Counted from the first letter of the stretch, positions 52,739 to 61,711 are shown. The stretch is 64,000 bases of DNA from Luteolibacter arcticus (GCF_025950235.1 NZ_JAPDDT010000003.1:248001-312000); one strand, 5' to 3'. A program made the numbers and translations. The notes: generated from the letters alone by a model not told the origin.

Positions 52739-53590
52739 CTACCGCTCCTTGCCTGTGAGCTGATAGTCCGCCGATAGCGTGGCAAACGCCGCAGCGAGTT
52801 CCTTGTCCTCCAGCGGTCGCTCCCAGATCAGCATGCGGGCGATCTGTCCATCGAAGGACTCGACACCGGGATGCTGGATCGCATCGCGCTCCTGACCGAC
52901 GGCCATGCGGGACGGGTTAGCTTTCTCAGAAACCGGAGCCTGCCCCTTCGCCACCGCGACAGGAGCATTCGCGAATAGTTCGATCGCCACGGGGCCGGTC
53001 CCGGCCGCCATTCGTCCGCCTAACAGATGGAACTTGCCGGTCTCCAGCTTCGGCCCCAGCAGTTGCGGGTTGTTCGCGTCGAAGCGGCCGAAGGTGATGC
53101 CATTGCGGGTGCCATACCACAGCGTGTTGTCGTCATTTAGGCAGCCCCACAGGCCTTCATATTTCTCGCCATTGCGGAGGTTGCCGAAGAACGAGTTCAC
53201 ATCCTTCAGCCCGACGCGCTGATCATGGACGGAGAGCACGGCGATCCAGGTGTGGCCCTTTCCGGTGGTCAGTCCGTCGAAGGCGTCCTCGTCCAGGCAG
53301 ACAAGTTCGTGATGACGGAAATCGAGCGTCGCCTTCCCTCCTAGAGTCGCGACATCCTTCACCAGAGTCGGCCGACCGCTACTGGCCTCCTTGCGGCCTT
53401 CATCGCGCTTCACGAAATCCTTCGCCACGGCGCCGGGAGCCTGATTCGTCCACGCGGCCACCTTGTCGCCATCCTCCACTTTCACGCCTTTCCCCGCATC
53501 CAAGTCGAGCACCAGCGCGGCCGATGGCAGCGGTTCACCGGCGTTTGCAAGGAGCGGGAGAATCAGGAAGGCAAGGGATCGAATTCGCAT
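52739..53590 (-). CDS. Secreted LamG/concanavalin-like domain protein
   Basis: 283 residues from ATG 53590. Signal peptide (MRIRSLAFLILPLLANAGEP), then SAALVLDLDAGKGVKVEDGD, AAWTNQAPGAVAKDFVKRDE and HTWIAVLSVHDQRVG, ending in FDGQIARMLIWERPLEDKEL. This is the LamG-like jelly-roll often found in secreted Verrucomicrobia proteins. No catalytic motif is visible. It probably binds carbohydrate or serves as a surface protein. Separated from the P450 gene by about 260 bp without other genes. Confidence 0.82.
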   Translation of the reverse strand: MRIRSLAFLILPLLANAGEPLPSAALVLDLDAGKGVKVEDGDKVAAWTNQAPGAVAKDFVKRDEGRKEASSGRPTLVKDVATLGGKATLDFRHHELVCLDEDAFDGLTTGKGHTWIAVLSVHDQRVGLKDVNSFFGNLRNGEKYEGLWGCLNDDNTLWYGTRNGITFGRFDANNPQLLGPKLETGKFHLLGGRMAAGTGPVAIELFANAPVAVAKGQAPVSEKANPSRMAVGQERDAIQHPGVESFDGQIARMLIWERPLEDKELAAAFATLSADYQLTGKER

Positions 53591-53850
53591 GGGAACGATG
53601 CATACGCGAAGAAACACGCGATTGCATCACCATGCCGGGCACGAATAGGCAATGGTGGAAGAGGACGAAAACCGCCCATGCCGGGAAAGCATGCACAGCC
53701 TTCGCCGATGGCAGCTACAACGCCGGTAAGGCCGCAGCGAAAGGCGGAAGCACACCCGTGGTCCCATTCGCGACGGGGTGATCTTCCCAACAGATCAGTC
53801 CCGCCGCTTTTTCTGAAAACCGCTGTCCGTTTCCGCCGCCGGCCGGACAG

Positions 53851-55302
53851 ATGATAGCATCTGTCCCAGCCATGACCCCGCCCGTCGTCGATTCGCCCCG
53901 TCATTGGCTGCTCGGCAGCGCCTACCACCTGCGCCAGGATCCGCTACGCAGGATCCCGGAATGGGCCAGCCGCTACGACGGAGGCCTTTTCACCGTGCGC
54001 ATGCCCTTCGTCGGCGAGGCAGCTGTGGTGACATCCCCCGATCTCGCGCGCCGCGTCCTCGTGACCAATGCCTCGTGCTATCAGCGCAAGAGCCGCTCCT
54101 ACAGTGTGCTGCGGATCCTGATGGGCGAGGGCCTCGTCACTAGCGAGGGCGCGTTGTGGAAAACCCAGCGCAAGCTGGTGCAGCCCGCCTTCCATCCACG
54201 ACGGCTTGAGGCCATCTTTGCGATGAAAGTCGAGCGCGTTCACGCCATGGCCGGTGAACTCAGCGAGGCCGCGCGCTCCGGCCAAGCGATCGACGTGGGG
54301 CCACTTCTTTCCCGCCTGACACTCGACATTATCTCGCGGGCGATGTTTAGCAGCGATTCGCAAGGCTCGGCGCGCGACGTGAGTCATCACATCGCCACGC
54401 TCAATGAATGGGCGCTGCATGCGCTGCGCCATCCATGGCTGCTCCTGCTACCGCGCAAGCTCCCGCTGCCGGTATTTGCCGACATGCGCAGGGCGCTCAC
54501 CGAGTTGGAGCGCATTGTTCGCGGCATCATTCGCGAGCGCCGCGAAAATCCGGGCAATCACGATGATCTCCTGTCGATGCTGCTCGCCGCCTGCGAAGAA
54601 GGAAGCGGACTCGGCATGAGCGATAGCCAGCTCCGCGACGAAGTCATGACGATGTACATCGCCGGCCATGAAACGACGGCCAATGCCATGGCATGGATCC
54701 TCTACCTCGTCTCGCGCCATCCCCAGGTCGAGGCGCGCTTGCACGAGGAAATCGACGCCAACTTCCCGGAGCACGAGCTGCGGCTCGAAGACATGGCCGC
54801 CTTCCCTTTCGTGCGGCAGGTCATCGACGAATCCCTGCGCCTCTATCCGACGATCTGGGCCGTCGGCCGCTGCTGCACGGAGACCCACGAACTCGGCGGC
54901 TATCAGATCGCCGTCGGCACCAACGTGCTGGTCCCGATCTTCCACTTCCACTGGAACGAGGATGCATGGGAGAACGCCCGCGACTTCGATCCGGATCGCT
55001 TCTCCGCAGAGCGCCGGCCACCGGCGGATAGCCCGCACTACTTCCCCTTCGGCGCAGGCCCGCGCGGCTGTATCGGCAATCACTTCGCACTGCAGGAGCT
55101 GATGATCATGACGATTCTCTTCCACCGCCACAACAGCTTCCGTGTTGAGGATGGCTTCAAGGTCGAGGCCGACCCACTGATCACCCTGCGACCGAAGCAC
55201 GGAATGCGCATGGTGGTGAGCGAACGGACCCCGCAGGCACCCGCAACAGCTCCGGCTGTTAGAGAAGCCCGCACGTGCCCGTTCTCGGGCTCTTCGTCCT
55301 AA
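53851..55302 (+). CDS. Cytochrome P450
   Basis: 483 residues (or 476 from ATG 53872). Heme-binding loop FPFGAGPRGCIGNHFALQE (Cys about 407), I-helix AGHETTANAMAW (oxygen activation Thr pair), and ExxR in IDESLRLYPTIW; all key residues present. A soluble bacterial P450 of about normal length, starting without a membrane anchor. It needs an external ferredoxin/reductase, none of which is in the window. Substrate unknown. Faces the convergent AraC gene across 110 bp. Confidence 0.93.
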   Translation: MIASVPAMTPPVVDSPRHWLLGSAYHLRQDPLRRIPEWASRYDGGLFTVRMPFVGEAAVVTSPDLARRVLVTNASCYQRKSRSYSVLRILMGEGLVTSEGALWKTQRKLVQPAFHPRRLEAIFAMKVERVHAMAGELSEAARSGQAIDVGPLLSRLTLDIISRAMFSSDSQGSARDVSHHIATLNEWALHALRHPWLLLLPRKLPLPVFADMRRALTELERIVRGIIRERRENPGNHDDLLSMLLAACEEGSGLGMSDSQLRDEVMTMYIAGHETTANAMAWILYLVSRHPQVEARLHEEIDANFPEHELRLEDMAAFPFVRQVIDESLRLYPTIWAVGRCCTETHELGGYQIAVGTNVLVPIFHFHWNEDAWENARDFDPDRFSAERRPPADSPHYFPFGAGPRGCIGNHFALQELMIMTILFHRHNSFRVEDGFKVEADPLITLRPKHGMRMVVSERTPQAPATAPAVREARTCPFSGSSS

Positions 55303-55313
55303 CAGGACGGCTC

Positions 55314-55339
55314 ATAAAAGCCCGGCACAAAGTGCCGGG
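55314..55339 (-). terminator. Probable terminator of the AraC gene
   Basis: Minus-strand stem CCCGGCAC/GTGCCGGG with TTT loop followed by CTTTTAT, 74 bases beyond the AraC stop. Further small hairpins (GCGTCC...GGACGC at about 55359-55375) fill the convergent gap. Confidence 0.55.
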
Positions 55340-55412
55340 TAAAGCGCCGCACGTCACCGCGTCCTGAAGGGACGCCTCATGCGTATGACGGCGGCATCGC
55401 CGCCCCGGCTCC

Positions 55413-56291
55413 TCAGCGCCCATAGTTCCGCTGCTCCGACGGCCGCCAGCCGATCCACTTCTTGAACGTGTTAGAGAACGTGAAGGCGCTTTCAAAGCCC
55501 ACCGCATGGGCGATCACCTCCACCTTGTCATCCGTCACCGAAAGCAAATGCCGGGCGCGCTGGAGCCGTAGGAAGGTCAAGTGTTGCATCGGGCTGCGGC
55601 CGAGTTCCTTGCGGCACACGCGGCGCAGGTGCTCCTCGCTCATGCAGGCGATGCTCGCGAGTTCAGTGAGCGTCCACGGCTTCGCGAGATCGGCCTCGGC
55701 GCACTGCCACACGCGCCACAGCCGGGTATCCACCTGATGCGGCTGGGCGAAGCGAAGCACGTAGTGATGGACCAACTCGCTCCAGTGGTGAAGAGCGGAC
55801 GCCCCCTTCGTCCCCCCGGCCTCGGCGTGCAGGCCATCGATCGCGGCCTTCAACGGCGCGGAATTGAACGCACCGGTCACCGGTGACAGCGAGGACACGA
55901 TCGGCCGCGTCTCGCGCGATTCTCGGTAGCGGACCCAGGCAAATTTCCACGGCTTGCCGGGCAGGCACTTCAGCGAGTTCATCACAAAGGGCGGCTGCAG
56001 GCACGCCTGCCCCGCACGGATGCGCCGCCATTGACCATCCGCCAGCACCACCCCCTCGCCCTCGTAGCAGGCGATCATGAAAGTACCGCTCTGATCCATC
56101 CGCACCACCTCGAAGGGCGGCATGGCCTCCATGATACCCACGTGGGAAATGTGGTGCTGCAGCAGCAGCGAGCAGACCGAGCCCTTCTGCAGCCAATCGC
56201 GCATGTCCGTGGAATCCGCACGCACGACCTGATAGCGCGTGCCGCTGCCCAGGATCTGGATGTCTTGCGGGGTGCTGCGGGATGCCGCCAT
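55413..56291 (-). CDS. AraC-family transcriptional regulator
   Basis: 292 residues from ATG 56291 (MAASRSTPQDIQILGSGTRY). An N-terminal cupin-type sensor domain (about 1-165; GTFMIACYEGEGVVLADGQW) is followed by the two helix-turn-helix units of AraC (about 190-290): TLTELASIACMSEEHLRRVC, KELGRSPMQHLTFLRLQRAR, HAVGFESAFTFSNTFKKWIG. Probably controls a neighbouring gene in response to an unknown ligand; the divergent Dabb gene or the P450 are candidates. Confidence 0.93.
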   Translation of the reverse strand: MAASRSTPQDIQILGSGTRYQVVRADSTDMRDWLQKGSVCSLLLQHHISHVGIMEAMPPFEVVRMDQSGTFMIACYEGEGVVLADGQWRRIRAGQACLQPPFVMNSLKCLPGKPWKFAWVRYRESRETRPIVSSLSPVTGAFNSAPLKAAIDGLHAEAGGTKGASALHHWSELVHHYVLRFAQPHQVDTRLWRVWQCAEADLAKPWTLTELASIACMSEEHLRRVCRKELGRSPMQHLTFLRLQRARHLLSVTDDKVEVIAHAVGFESAFTFSNTFKKWIGWRPSEQRNYGR

Positions 56292-56430
56292 GGCAGGCCA
56301 TGCTGAAACGCGGGCGGCACTCCCGTCGAGCCCCCGCTTCCGGTGTGGATTGGGAATAGGTGCAGGAGGATGACGAGATTTCCGCGAGCCGATACCCTCG
56401 GAGATGCAACCCGACGCCAGGACCCAAGCG

Positions 56431-56727
56431 ATGGTCAGACACTTCGGCATGTTCCAGTTCAAGAGCGACATCCGCCCCGATCAAATCGAGCACTGCTTCT
56501 CCCAGATGAAGGGCATGATCGGCAAAATCCCCGGCCTGCTGGCCATGGAGCACGGCCCCTACGAAAGCACCGAAGGCCTCAATGACGGCTTCACTCACGG
56601 CTTCATCATGACCTTCGACACCGCCGCCAACCGCGACGCCTACCTGCCCCACCCCGAGCACGAGCGGGTGCGCCAGATCGTCGTCCCCTGCTTGGAGCGC
56701 GTCGTCGTGTTCGACTTCGCAGTGTGA
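56431..56727 (+). CDS. Dabb-domain (stress-responsive A/B barrel) protein
   Basis: 98 residues from ATG 56431 (MVRHFGMFQFKSDIRPDQIE); an ATG at 56404 would add nine residues. Pattern matches Dabb: FGMFQFK, GLLAMEHGPYESTEGLND, FTHGFIMTFDTAANRDAYLP, HPEHERVRQIVVPCLERVVV. Such dimeric barrels are found in stress or small-molecule-related proteins; function here unknown. Divergent from the AraC regulator. Confidence 0.85.
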   Translation: MVRHFGMFQFKSDIRPDQIEHCFSQMKGMIGKIPGLLAMEHGPYESTEGLNDGFTHGFIMTFDTAANRDAYLPHPEHERVRQIVVPCLERVVVFDFAV

Positions 56728-56880
56728 CCCGCTGCGGAGCAGCTGGCCCCTCTGCAGGCCAAACTGTTGGAAGCCGCGGAAGAATCGCCGCGCGGATTTT
56801 TTTGGAGCAAGAGCGCTGAAAGCCTGCTTCCCCTCACGGAAAATCCCGTTCAAGGTGGCGGTAATTTCCCCGACCCCGCC

Positions 56881-57801
56881 ATGCCTGTCTTTTCCGTCCG
56901 CAAGTCGATCCGCATCGCCGCACCGGTGCAGCAAGTTTACGATCTCGTCCGCGATTTCAAGAGCTGGCCGGCGTGGTCGCCATGGCTCATCGCCGAGCCA
57001 GCCGCGAAGATGACCTACTCTCCCGATGGCCGCGGCTATGCATGGGAGGGCGACATCACCGGCAGCGGCGAGATGGAAATCACCGGCGGCGATCCGCCGT
57101 GGTCGATCCAGTATCGCCTCACCTTCCTGAAGCCGTGGAAGTCGGTGAATCAGGTGGCCTTCCACTTTTCCGAGCACGACCACGAGACCCTCGCCGAGTG
57201 GACCATGGAAGGAACGCTGCCGTGGTTCATGTGGTGGATGAAGGGGATGATGACCGGCTACATCGGCGCCGACTACGAGCGCGGCCTGAAGATGCTCAAG
57301 GATCTCGCCGAGACCGGCTCGGTGCCGACCAAGCTGGACTTCACCGGCACGCAGCCGGCAGGGGGATTCCGCTACGTCGGCGTGAAGTCCTCCTGCCCGA
57401 CCGCGGACATCGGCCCATCGATGGAGCGGGACATGGCGAAGCTGATGGCGTGGATGGGGAAAAGCAGCGCGGCTCCCTCCGGCCCGGCATTCTCGATCAC
57501 CCACCAGAGGGATCCCGTGAAAGGGCTGACCGAATACACCATCGGCTTCCCGGTCACCGGCGCGGTCGAAGTGCACAATGGCTTCGTAAGCGGCGAGATC
57601 CCGACCTGCCGGGCGTATGTGGTGAAGCACACCGGCGCCTACCGCCACCTCGGCAACGCCTGGGCCGCCGGGATGATGCACGGCCGCGCCAAGAAATTCG
57701 CCGCGGACAAAAAGGTCCCGCTCTTCGAAATCTACGACAACGACCCGACCGCGACGCCCGAGGCGGAGCTCGTAACCCGGGTGCATCTCCCCGCGAAGTA
57801 A
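56881..57801 (+). CDS. SRPBCC domain fused to GyrI-like effector-binding domain
   Basis: 306 residues from ATG 56881 (MPVFSVRKSIRIAAPVQQVY). N-terminal SRPBCC/polyketide-cyclase-like half (about 1-150; IAAPVQQVYDLVRDFKSWPA, PWSIQYRLTFLKPWKSVNQV), then a GyrI/AraC-effector-binding-like half (about 155-306; GFRYVGVKSSCPTADIGPSM, YTIGFPVTGAVEVHNGFV, AYVVKHTGAYRHLGNAWAA). Both halves bind hydrophobic small molecules in related proteins. Placed near AraC and P450, which could share a substrate-sensing role (inference). No signal peptide. Confidence 0.85.
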   Translation: MPVFSVRKSIRIAAPVQQVYDLVRDFKSWPAWSPWLIAEPAAKMTYSPDGRGYAWEGDITGSGEMEITGGDPPWSIQYRLTFLKPWKSVNQVAFHFSEHDHETLAEWTMEGTLPWFMWWMKGMMTGYIGADYERGLKMLKDLAETGSVPTKLDFTGTQPAGGFRYVGVKSSCPTADIGPSMERDMAKLMAWMGKSSAAPSGPAFSITHQRDPVKGLTEYTIGFPVTGAVEVHNGFVSGEIPTCRAYVVKHTGAYRHLGNAWAAGMMHGRAKKFAADKKVPLFEIYDNDPTATPEAELVTRVHLPAK

Positions 57802-57985
57802 CCGCTGGGTGCGCGGGCCGCTGGCCCGCCGTAGCACCTCACCGTACCGCCTCCCCTTCAACTCCGCCCAAGTCGTCGGAGACCCGGACTGCGAGCAGCC
57901 TGCTGCCGCCCGAAGCCAGTAGCCCTGCTGCGGGGAAGCACCCCGGTGGAGGGTCCACGCTATAAAGCCCGCCCAAGCAATCCCG

Positions 57986-58169
57986 GTAGGCGCGTTGGTG
58001 ACAACGCGGAAGCACCGGCGCCGCCCGATTCCGAGGACCGTCCCTTACTGTCACCAGTGCGCCTACGTTAAGGCATTCCCTCTTCTAGGTAGGCGCGGTG
58101 GTAACAACGCGGAAGCACGGGAGCTGCCCGCTTTCGAGGACCGATCCGCGTTGCCACCACCCCGCCTAC
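57986..58169. repeat. Tandem double-hairpin repeat, family B (2 units, inverted relative to 32494 array)
   Basis: Units 57986-58066 and 58089-58169 start 103 bp apart, as in the other array. They begin GTAGGCGCGTTGGTGACAAC, the reverse-complement order of the 32494 units. The first unit is well kept, the second has several mismatches. They lie in the 437-bp spacer between the SRPBCC/GyrI gene and the HAD gene; the rest of the spacer (57802-57985) shows nothing else. Confidence 0.85.
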
Positions 58170-58238
58170 AAATGGCGATGCCCGGCAGCCCCCCAAGGAA
58201 AACCTTGCCCCCCGCGCCCCGCCAATTCATCCCCACGC

Positions 58239-58868
58239 ATGCAGTTTTCGGCGGTGCTGTTCGATTTCGATGGAGTCCTCGTGGACACCGAGTGGGCCAT
58301 CTACGAGGCATGGCACCGCACCTTCCTCGCCCACGGCCATCCGCTACCGCTGGAGACCTACACGCAGTGCATCGGCTCCGACTTCGACACGTGGTCGCCG
58401 AAAGTCCACCTCGAGGAACTCACCGGCCGCAGCTTCGACTGGCACCAGCTCGATGAAAACCGGCAGGTCGAAATCCGCCGCGACCTCGAGCAGGCAGGAC
58501 CGATGCCCGGCGTGGTTCCGCTGTTGGAAAAACTAACCGCCCAAGGCATCCCGCTAGCGGTGGTATCGAGCTCATCCCACCAGTGGGTCGATGGCTGGCT
58601 GGAGAAACTACGATTGATGCCGTACTTCAAGACGGTCGTCTGCCGTGGCGATGCCCCGAAGATCAAGCCCGCACCCGATTTGTGGCTGGAGGCGGTGAAG
58701 CGCCTCGGCATCCCCGCGAACGAGTGCCTCGCCATCGAGGACTCGCTCAATGGCGTAAAGTCGGCAAAGGCCGCTGGCCTCAATGTATGGGTCGTTCCAA
58801 ACCGGACCACCGCATGCCTGGATTTCTCGATCGCGGACCGGATAGTGGCGACGCTGGAGGAGCTATAA
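58239..58868 (+). CDS. HAD-superfamily phosphatase (beta-phosphoglucomutase-like)
   Basis: 209 residues from ATG 58239 (MQFSAVLFDFDGVLVDTEWA); the longer ORF starts inside the repeat and is rejected. HAD motifs: DFDGVLVDTE (nucleophile Asp), VVSSSSHQW (motif II), KIKPAPDLWLEAVKRL (motif III Lys) and CLAIEDSLNGVKSAKAAGL (motif IV). Cap domain of the small alpha-helical type follows the first motif. Substrate not fixed; sugar phosphates or other phosphomonoesters likely. Its TAA stop is inside family A repeat copy 3. Confidence 0.92.
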   Translation: MQFSAVLFDFDGVLVDTEWAIYEAWHRTFLAHGHPLPLETYTQCIGSDFDTWSPKVHLEELTGRSFDWHQLDENRQVEIRRDLEQAGPMPGVVPLLEKLTAQGIPLAVVSSSSHQWVDGWLEKLRLMPYFKTVVCRGDAPKIKPAPDLWLEAVKRLGIPANECLAIEDSLNGVKSAKAAGLNVWVVPNRTTACLDFSIADRIVATLEEL

Positions 58869-58921
58869 GGAGTGTCGACATTCTGTCGACACGGCGTCGA
58901 CAGAATGTCCACGCTCCTGAT
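58865..58921. repeat. Palindromic repeat family A, copy 3, containing the HAD stop codon
   Basis: ATAAGGAGTGTCGACATTCT and, inverted, GACAGAATGTCCACGCTCCT form the two halves. The first bases ATAA provide the TAA stop of the HAD gene. Family C follows after one base. Confidence 0.8.
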
Positions 58922-58922
58922 A

Positions 58923-59064
58923 GTGGTCCGCACACTCCGTGTGCGGTTGAATGGTCTCCAGGGCTGCTGGAAATCACGACGCTCTAACAGAGCCACCCGG
59001 CCGCCCACAAGACCTCCGAGCACCACGATAACGACTTCCACCGCACACGGAGTGTGCGAACCAC
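58923..59064. repeat. MITE-like element, family C
   Basis: GTGGTCCGCACACTCCGTGT (58923 on) and the inverse near 59064 (ACGGAGTGTGCGAACCAC) are terminal inverted repeats of about 24 bases with one mismatch; each also folds into its own CCGCACAC/GTGTGCGG-type hairpin. About 95 bp of unrelated sequence lies between. It ends two bases before the hisF stop codon. Confidence 0.7.
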
Positions 59065-59066
59065 AA

Positions 59067-59831
59067 TTACATCTCCGGCCGCACCGGAATCCCCCGCTCC
59101 GCAAAGTAACGCTTCGCCTCACCCACCGTATGCTTGCCAAAGTGGAAAATACTCGCCGCCAAGACAGCATCCGCCTTCCCCTTCTCTAACACCTCGACCA
59201 TGTGATCGAGATTGCCCGCCCCCCCGCTGGCAATCACCGGAATGCCCACGCTCTCCGAAATCGCAGCCGTCAGCTCGCAATCATAGCCCGCCTGGGTGCC
59301 ATCTGCATCCATGCTGGTCAGCAGGATCTCCCCTGCCCCACGACGCCACACTTCCTTCGCCCACTCGACCGCATCGAGCCCCACCGGCGTGCGACCGCCG
59401 TGGGTATAGACACCCCACTTGCCCGGCCCCTCGCGCTTGGCATCGATCGCCACCACGATGCACTGGCTGCCGAAAGCCTTGGCACCGGCATCTACCAGTC
59501 CCGGATCCTTCACCGCCGAGGTATTGATGCCCACCTTGTCCGCACCGGCCAAAAGCATCTCGCGCATGTTTTCCACGGACCGGATGCCGCCGCCGACGGT
59601 CAGCGGGATGAAGCAGTGCGCCGCGGTCCGGCGGACCACATCCACCATGGTCGCTCGATTGTCGGAAGACGCGGTGATGTCGAGGAAGACGAGCTCGTCG
59701 GCCTGCTGGGCATTGTAGGCCATCGCGCACTCGACCGGGTCACCGGCATCGATGAGATCGACGAAATTGACGCCTTTGACCACACGGCCGTCCGTGACGT
59801 CCAGGCAGGGAATGATGCGTTTGGCGAGCAC
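59067..59831 (-). CDS. hisF: Imidazole glycerol phosphate synthase cyclase subunit
   Basis: 254 residues, full length, [23 protein letters not shown]-barrel subunit that takes PRFAR and ammonia from HisH to make IGP and AICAR in histidine synthesis. Catalytic aspartates are Asp11 in [10 protein letters not shown] and the one in [15 protein letters not shown]. Other family parts: [72 protein letters not shown]. No other his gene is in the window. Confidence 0.97.
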   Translation of the reverse strand: MLAKRIIPCLDVTDGRVVKGVNFVDLIDAGDPVECAMAYNAQQADELVFLDITASSDNRATMVDVVRRTAAHCFIPLTVGGGIRSVENMREMLLAGADKVGINTSAVKDPGLVDAGAKAFGSQCIVVAIDAKREGPGKWGVYTHGGRTPVGLDAVEWAKEVWRRGAGEILLTSMDADGTQAGYDCELTAAISESVGIPVIASGGAGNLDHMVEVLEKGKADAVLAASIFHFGKHTVGEAKRYFAERGIPVRPEM

Positions 59832-59929
59832 GGCGGCAGGAAAGCGGGAGCCGGGGCGGATGTCCAGCGGAGCGAGATCCTGACTCCCGCGACGCCATCC
59901 GCCCGCAAAGCCACCAGCATGGTAATCCC

Positions 59930-60063
59930 AACCGCGAATCGACGCGAATCGACGCCAATTTGAAAGCGAATGGCCCTCCGACCCCTACAAGTCAAATGCC
60001 TCAGATGCCTGTCGCCCAGGCCAGAAGCTACAAATTCGCGTCAATTGGCGTCCATTCGCGGTT
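59930..60063. repeat. Dispersed repeat family D, copy 3
   Basis: AACCGCGAATCGACGCGAAT at one end and GGCGTCCATTCGCGGTT at the other are inverted copies with mismatches; arms have GCGAAT-type short repeats. It fills the 310-bp gap between hisF and the PatB-like gene, in which no other gene is seen. Confidence 0.65.
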
Positions 60064-60141
60064 CCCAAAGTCCCCGTGCGGTCACCCCGCGACCCGCCCT
60101 CCCGGCTTGCCAGCGCCAGAAGCTGGATTAAAAACCCGCCC

Positions 60142-61278
60142 GTGACCTACGACTTCGACGTCCCCATCACCCGCCAAGGGACCGGCTGCATCAAGTTCGA
60201 CCGCCGGCCGGAACTCGACCCCTTCTGGGTGGCGGACATGGATTTCGCCTCCGCGCCCGAGATCATTGAGGTGCTTCACGCGCGGGTGAATCACGGCGTT
60301 TTCGGCTATGCCCAGGCCCACGCCGGGCTGAACGAAGCGATCGACCTCTACCTTGAGAATCAACGCGGCGTGAGCGTGTCCGGCGAGCAGATCGTCCACC
60401 TCGGCGGCCTCGTTCCGGCGCTGTCGTTGGCCGGGCGTGCCTTTTGCAAGGCAGGTGAGGCGCTGATGACCTGCACCCCCGTCTATCCGCCCTTCATCGG
60501 CGTCCACCACGACGGCGTCGCGAAGCTGATTACGGTCGATCATGTGGAGGTCAATGGCCGCTACGAATTCGACTGGGCCGCCATGGAAGCCGCCGTGACC
60601 CCGGAAACGAAGGTCTTCCTCCTCTGCAACCCGCAGAACCCGCTCGGCCGCGTCTTCACCCGCGAGGAAGTCGAAGAACTCGCCCGCTTCTGCGTGAAGC
60701 ACGACCTCATCCTCGTCTCCGACGAAATCCACTGCGACCTCATCCTCGACGCGGAAAAGACCCCGCATTTCTCGGCCCTCCAGCTTTCCGACGACCTCAA
60801 GCAGCGCACCATCACCCTGCTATCCCCCAGCAAGACCTGGAACATCGCCGGTCTCGGCTACGCCATCGCCATCATCCCGGACGACACTATCCGCCGCCGA
60901 TTCTCCGCCCAGCGCGGCCACACGCTCTCGGAAATCAACGCCCTTTCCTACTACGCCGCCGAAGCCGCCTACCGCGAGGGCGAGCCATGGCGCCAGCAAC
61001 TCCTCGCCTACCTGCGCGAAAACCGGGCCCTGCTCGACTCCTTCATCGCCGAGCGTATGCCCGCCCTCAAGGTCGTCCCCGGCGAAGCCACCTACCTCGC
61101 CTGGATCGACGCCCGCGGCATGGGCGTCGAGAACCCCGCCCAACACTTCGAGAAAAACGCCGGCCTCTACCTCTCCGACGGCGCCTTCTTCGGCTGGCCC
61201 GGCTGGATCCGCTTCAACTTCGGCACCACCCGCGCCCACATGCTCGCCGGCCTGGAGAAGATGGCGTCGGTAATTTGA
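60142..61278 (+). CDS. PatB/MalY-type PLP-dependent aminotransferase (C-S lyase-like)
   Basis: 378 residues from GTG 60142 (VTYDFDVPITRQGTGCIKFD). Fold type I PLP enzyme: FWVADMDFASAPEIIEVLHA (PatB/MalY signature), FLLCNPQNPLGRVFTREEVE, LILVSDEIHCDLIL, and catalytic Lys in LLSPSKTWNIAGLGYAIAII, then FNFGTTRAHM with the substrate-binding Arg region. Members cleave the C-S bond of cystathionine or transaminate aromatic or sulfur amino acids. The next gene (lipoprotein) begins 13 bp downstream. Confidence 0.92.
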   Translation: MTYDFDVPITRQGTGCIKFDRRPELDPFWVADMDFASAPEIIEVLHARVNHGVFGYAQAHAGLNEAIDLYLENQRGVSVSGEQIVHLGGLVPALSLAGRAFCKAGEALMTCTPVYPPFIGVHHDGVAKLITVDHVEVNGRYEFDWAAMEAAVTPETKVFLLCNPQNPLGRVFTREEVEELARFCVKHDLILVSDEIHCDLILDAEKTPHFSALQLSDDLKQRTITLLSPSKTWNIAGLGYAIAIIPDDTIRRRFSAQRGHTLSEINALSYYAAEAAYREGEPWRQQLLAYLRENRALLDSFIAERMPALKVVPGEATYLAWIDARGMGVENPAQHFEKNAGLYLSDGAFFGWPGWIRFNFGTTRAHMLAGLEKMASVI

Positions 61279-61291
61279 TGCCTACCCGACC

Positions 61292-61711
61292 ATGAAGCAA
61301 ATCCTCTTCGTATTGCTCTGCGGCCTGCTCGTGGCAAGCTGCAAGGAACCGGCGACCAACGCCAAGTCTAGCCCCAAGACTTGGTATTCTGACTACTTTG
61401 CAAACTCCTTAAGCGCTGGCCAAACGTTTCACTCCGAAGTGATCCTCACTGCCGGGCAAAAAACCGAACTGAAGATTCCCTCGAACGAACCCATCATCGT
61501 CGGATTCACCTTGGAGAAAGGCTACGAAGTCTATCAGTCCAAAAGCTCGGTGTATCTGGGAACACCCGAAGAACCTCACAAGGTCGGAGGGGCACCGGGA
61601 GTCTCGCACGAATTCGAGCCGAAGGACGGAGTGATCACGCTGATTGTGGAAAACACGAGCCCGGTGGACACCCGGATTGCCTTCTACACGGAGCCGGCGA
61701 AGAAGAAGTGA
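61292..61711 (+). CDS. Lipoprotein of unknown function
   Basis: 139 residues. A lipoprotein signal (MKQILFVLLCGLLVASC) has lipobox LVASC. The mature part reads SLSAGQTFHSEVILTAGQKT then PIIVGFTLEKGYEVYQSKSS and VENTSPVDTRIAFYTEPAKK, suggestive of a small beta-sandwich exposed in the periplasm. No known family is recognised. Likely co-transcribed with the PatB-like gene. Confidence 0.72.
   Translation: MKQILFVLLCGLLVASCKEPATNAKSSPKTWYSDYFANSLSAGQTFHSEVILTAGQKTELKIPSNEPIIVGFTLEKGYEVYQSKSSVYLGTPEEPHKVGGAPGVSHEFEPKDGVITLIVENTSPVDTRIAFYTEPAKKK

Noticed and set aside
55663..57861. 732-codon minus-strand open frame across AraC, Dabb and SRPBCC/GyrI genes
   Set aside because: It crosses three genes with clear domain motifs in other frames and has no recognisable domain of its own.
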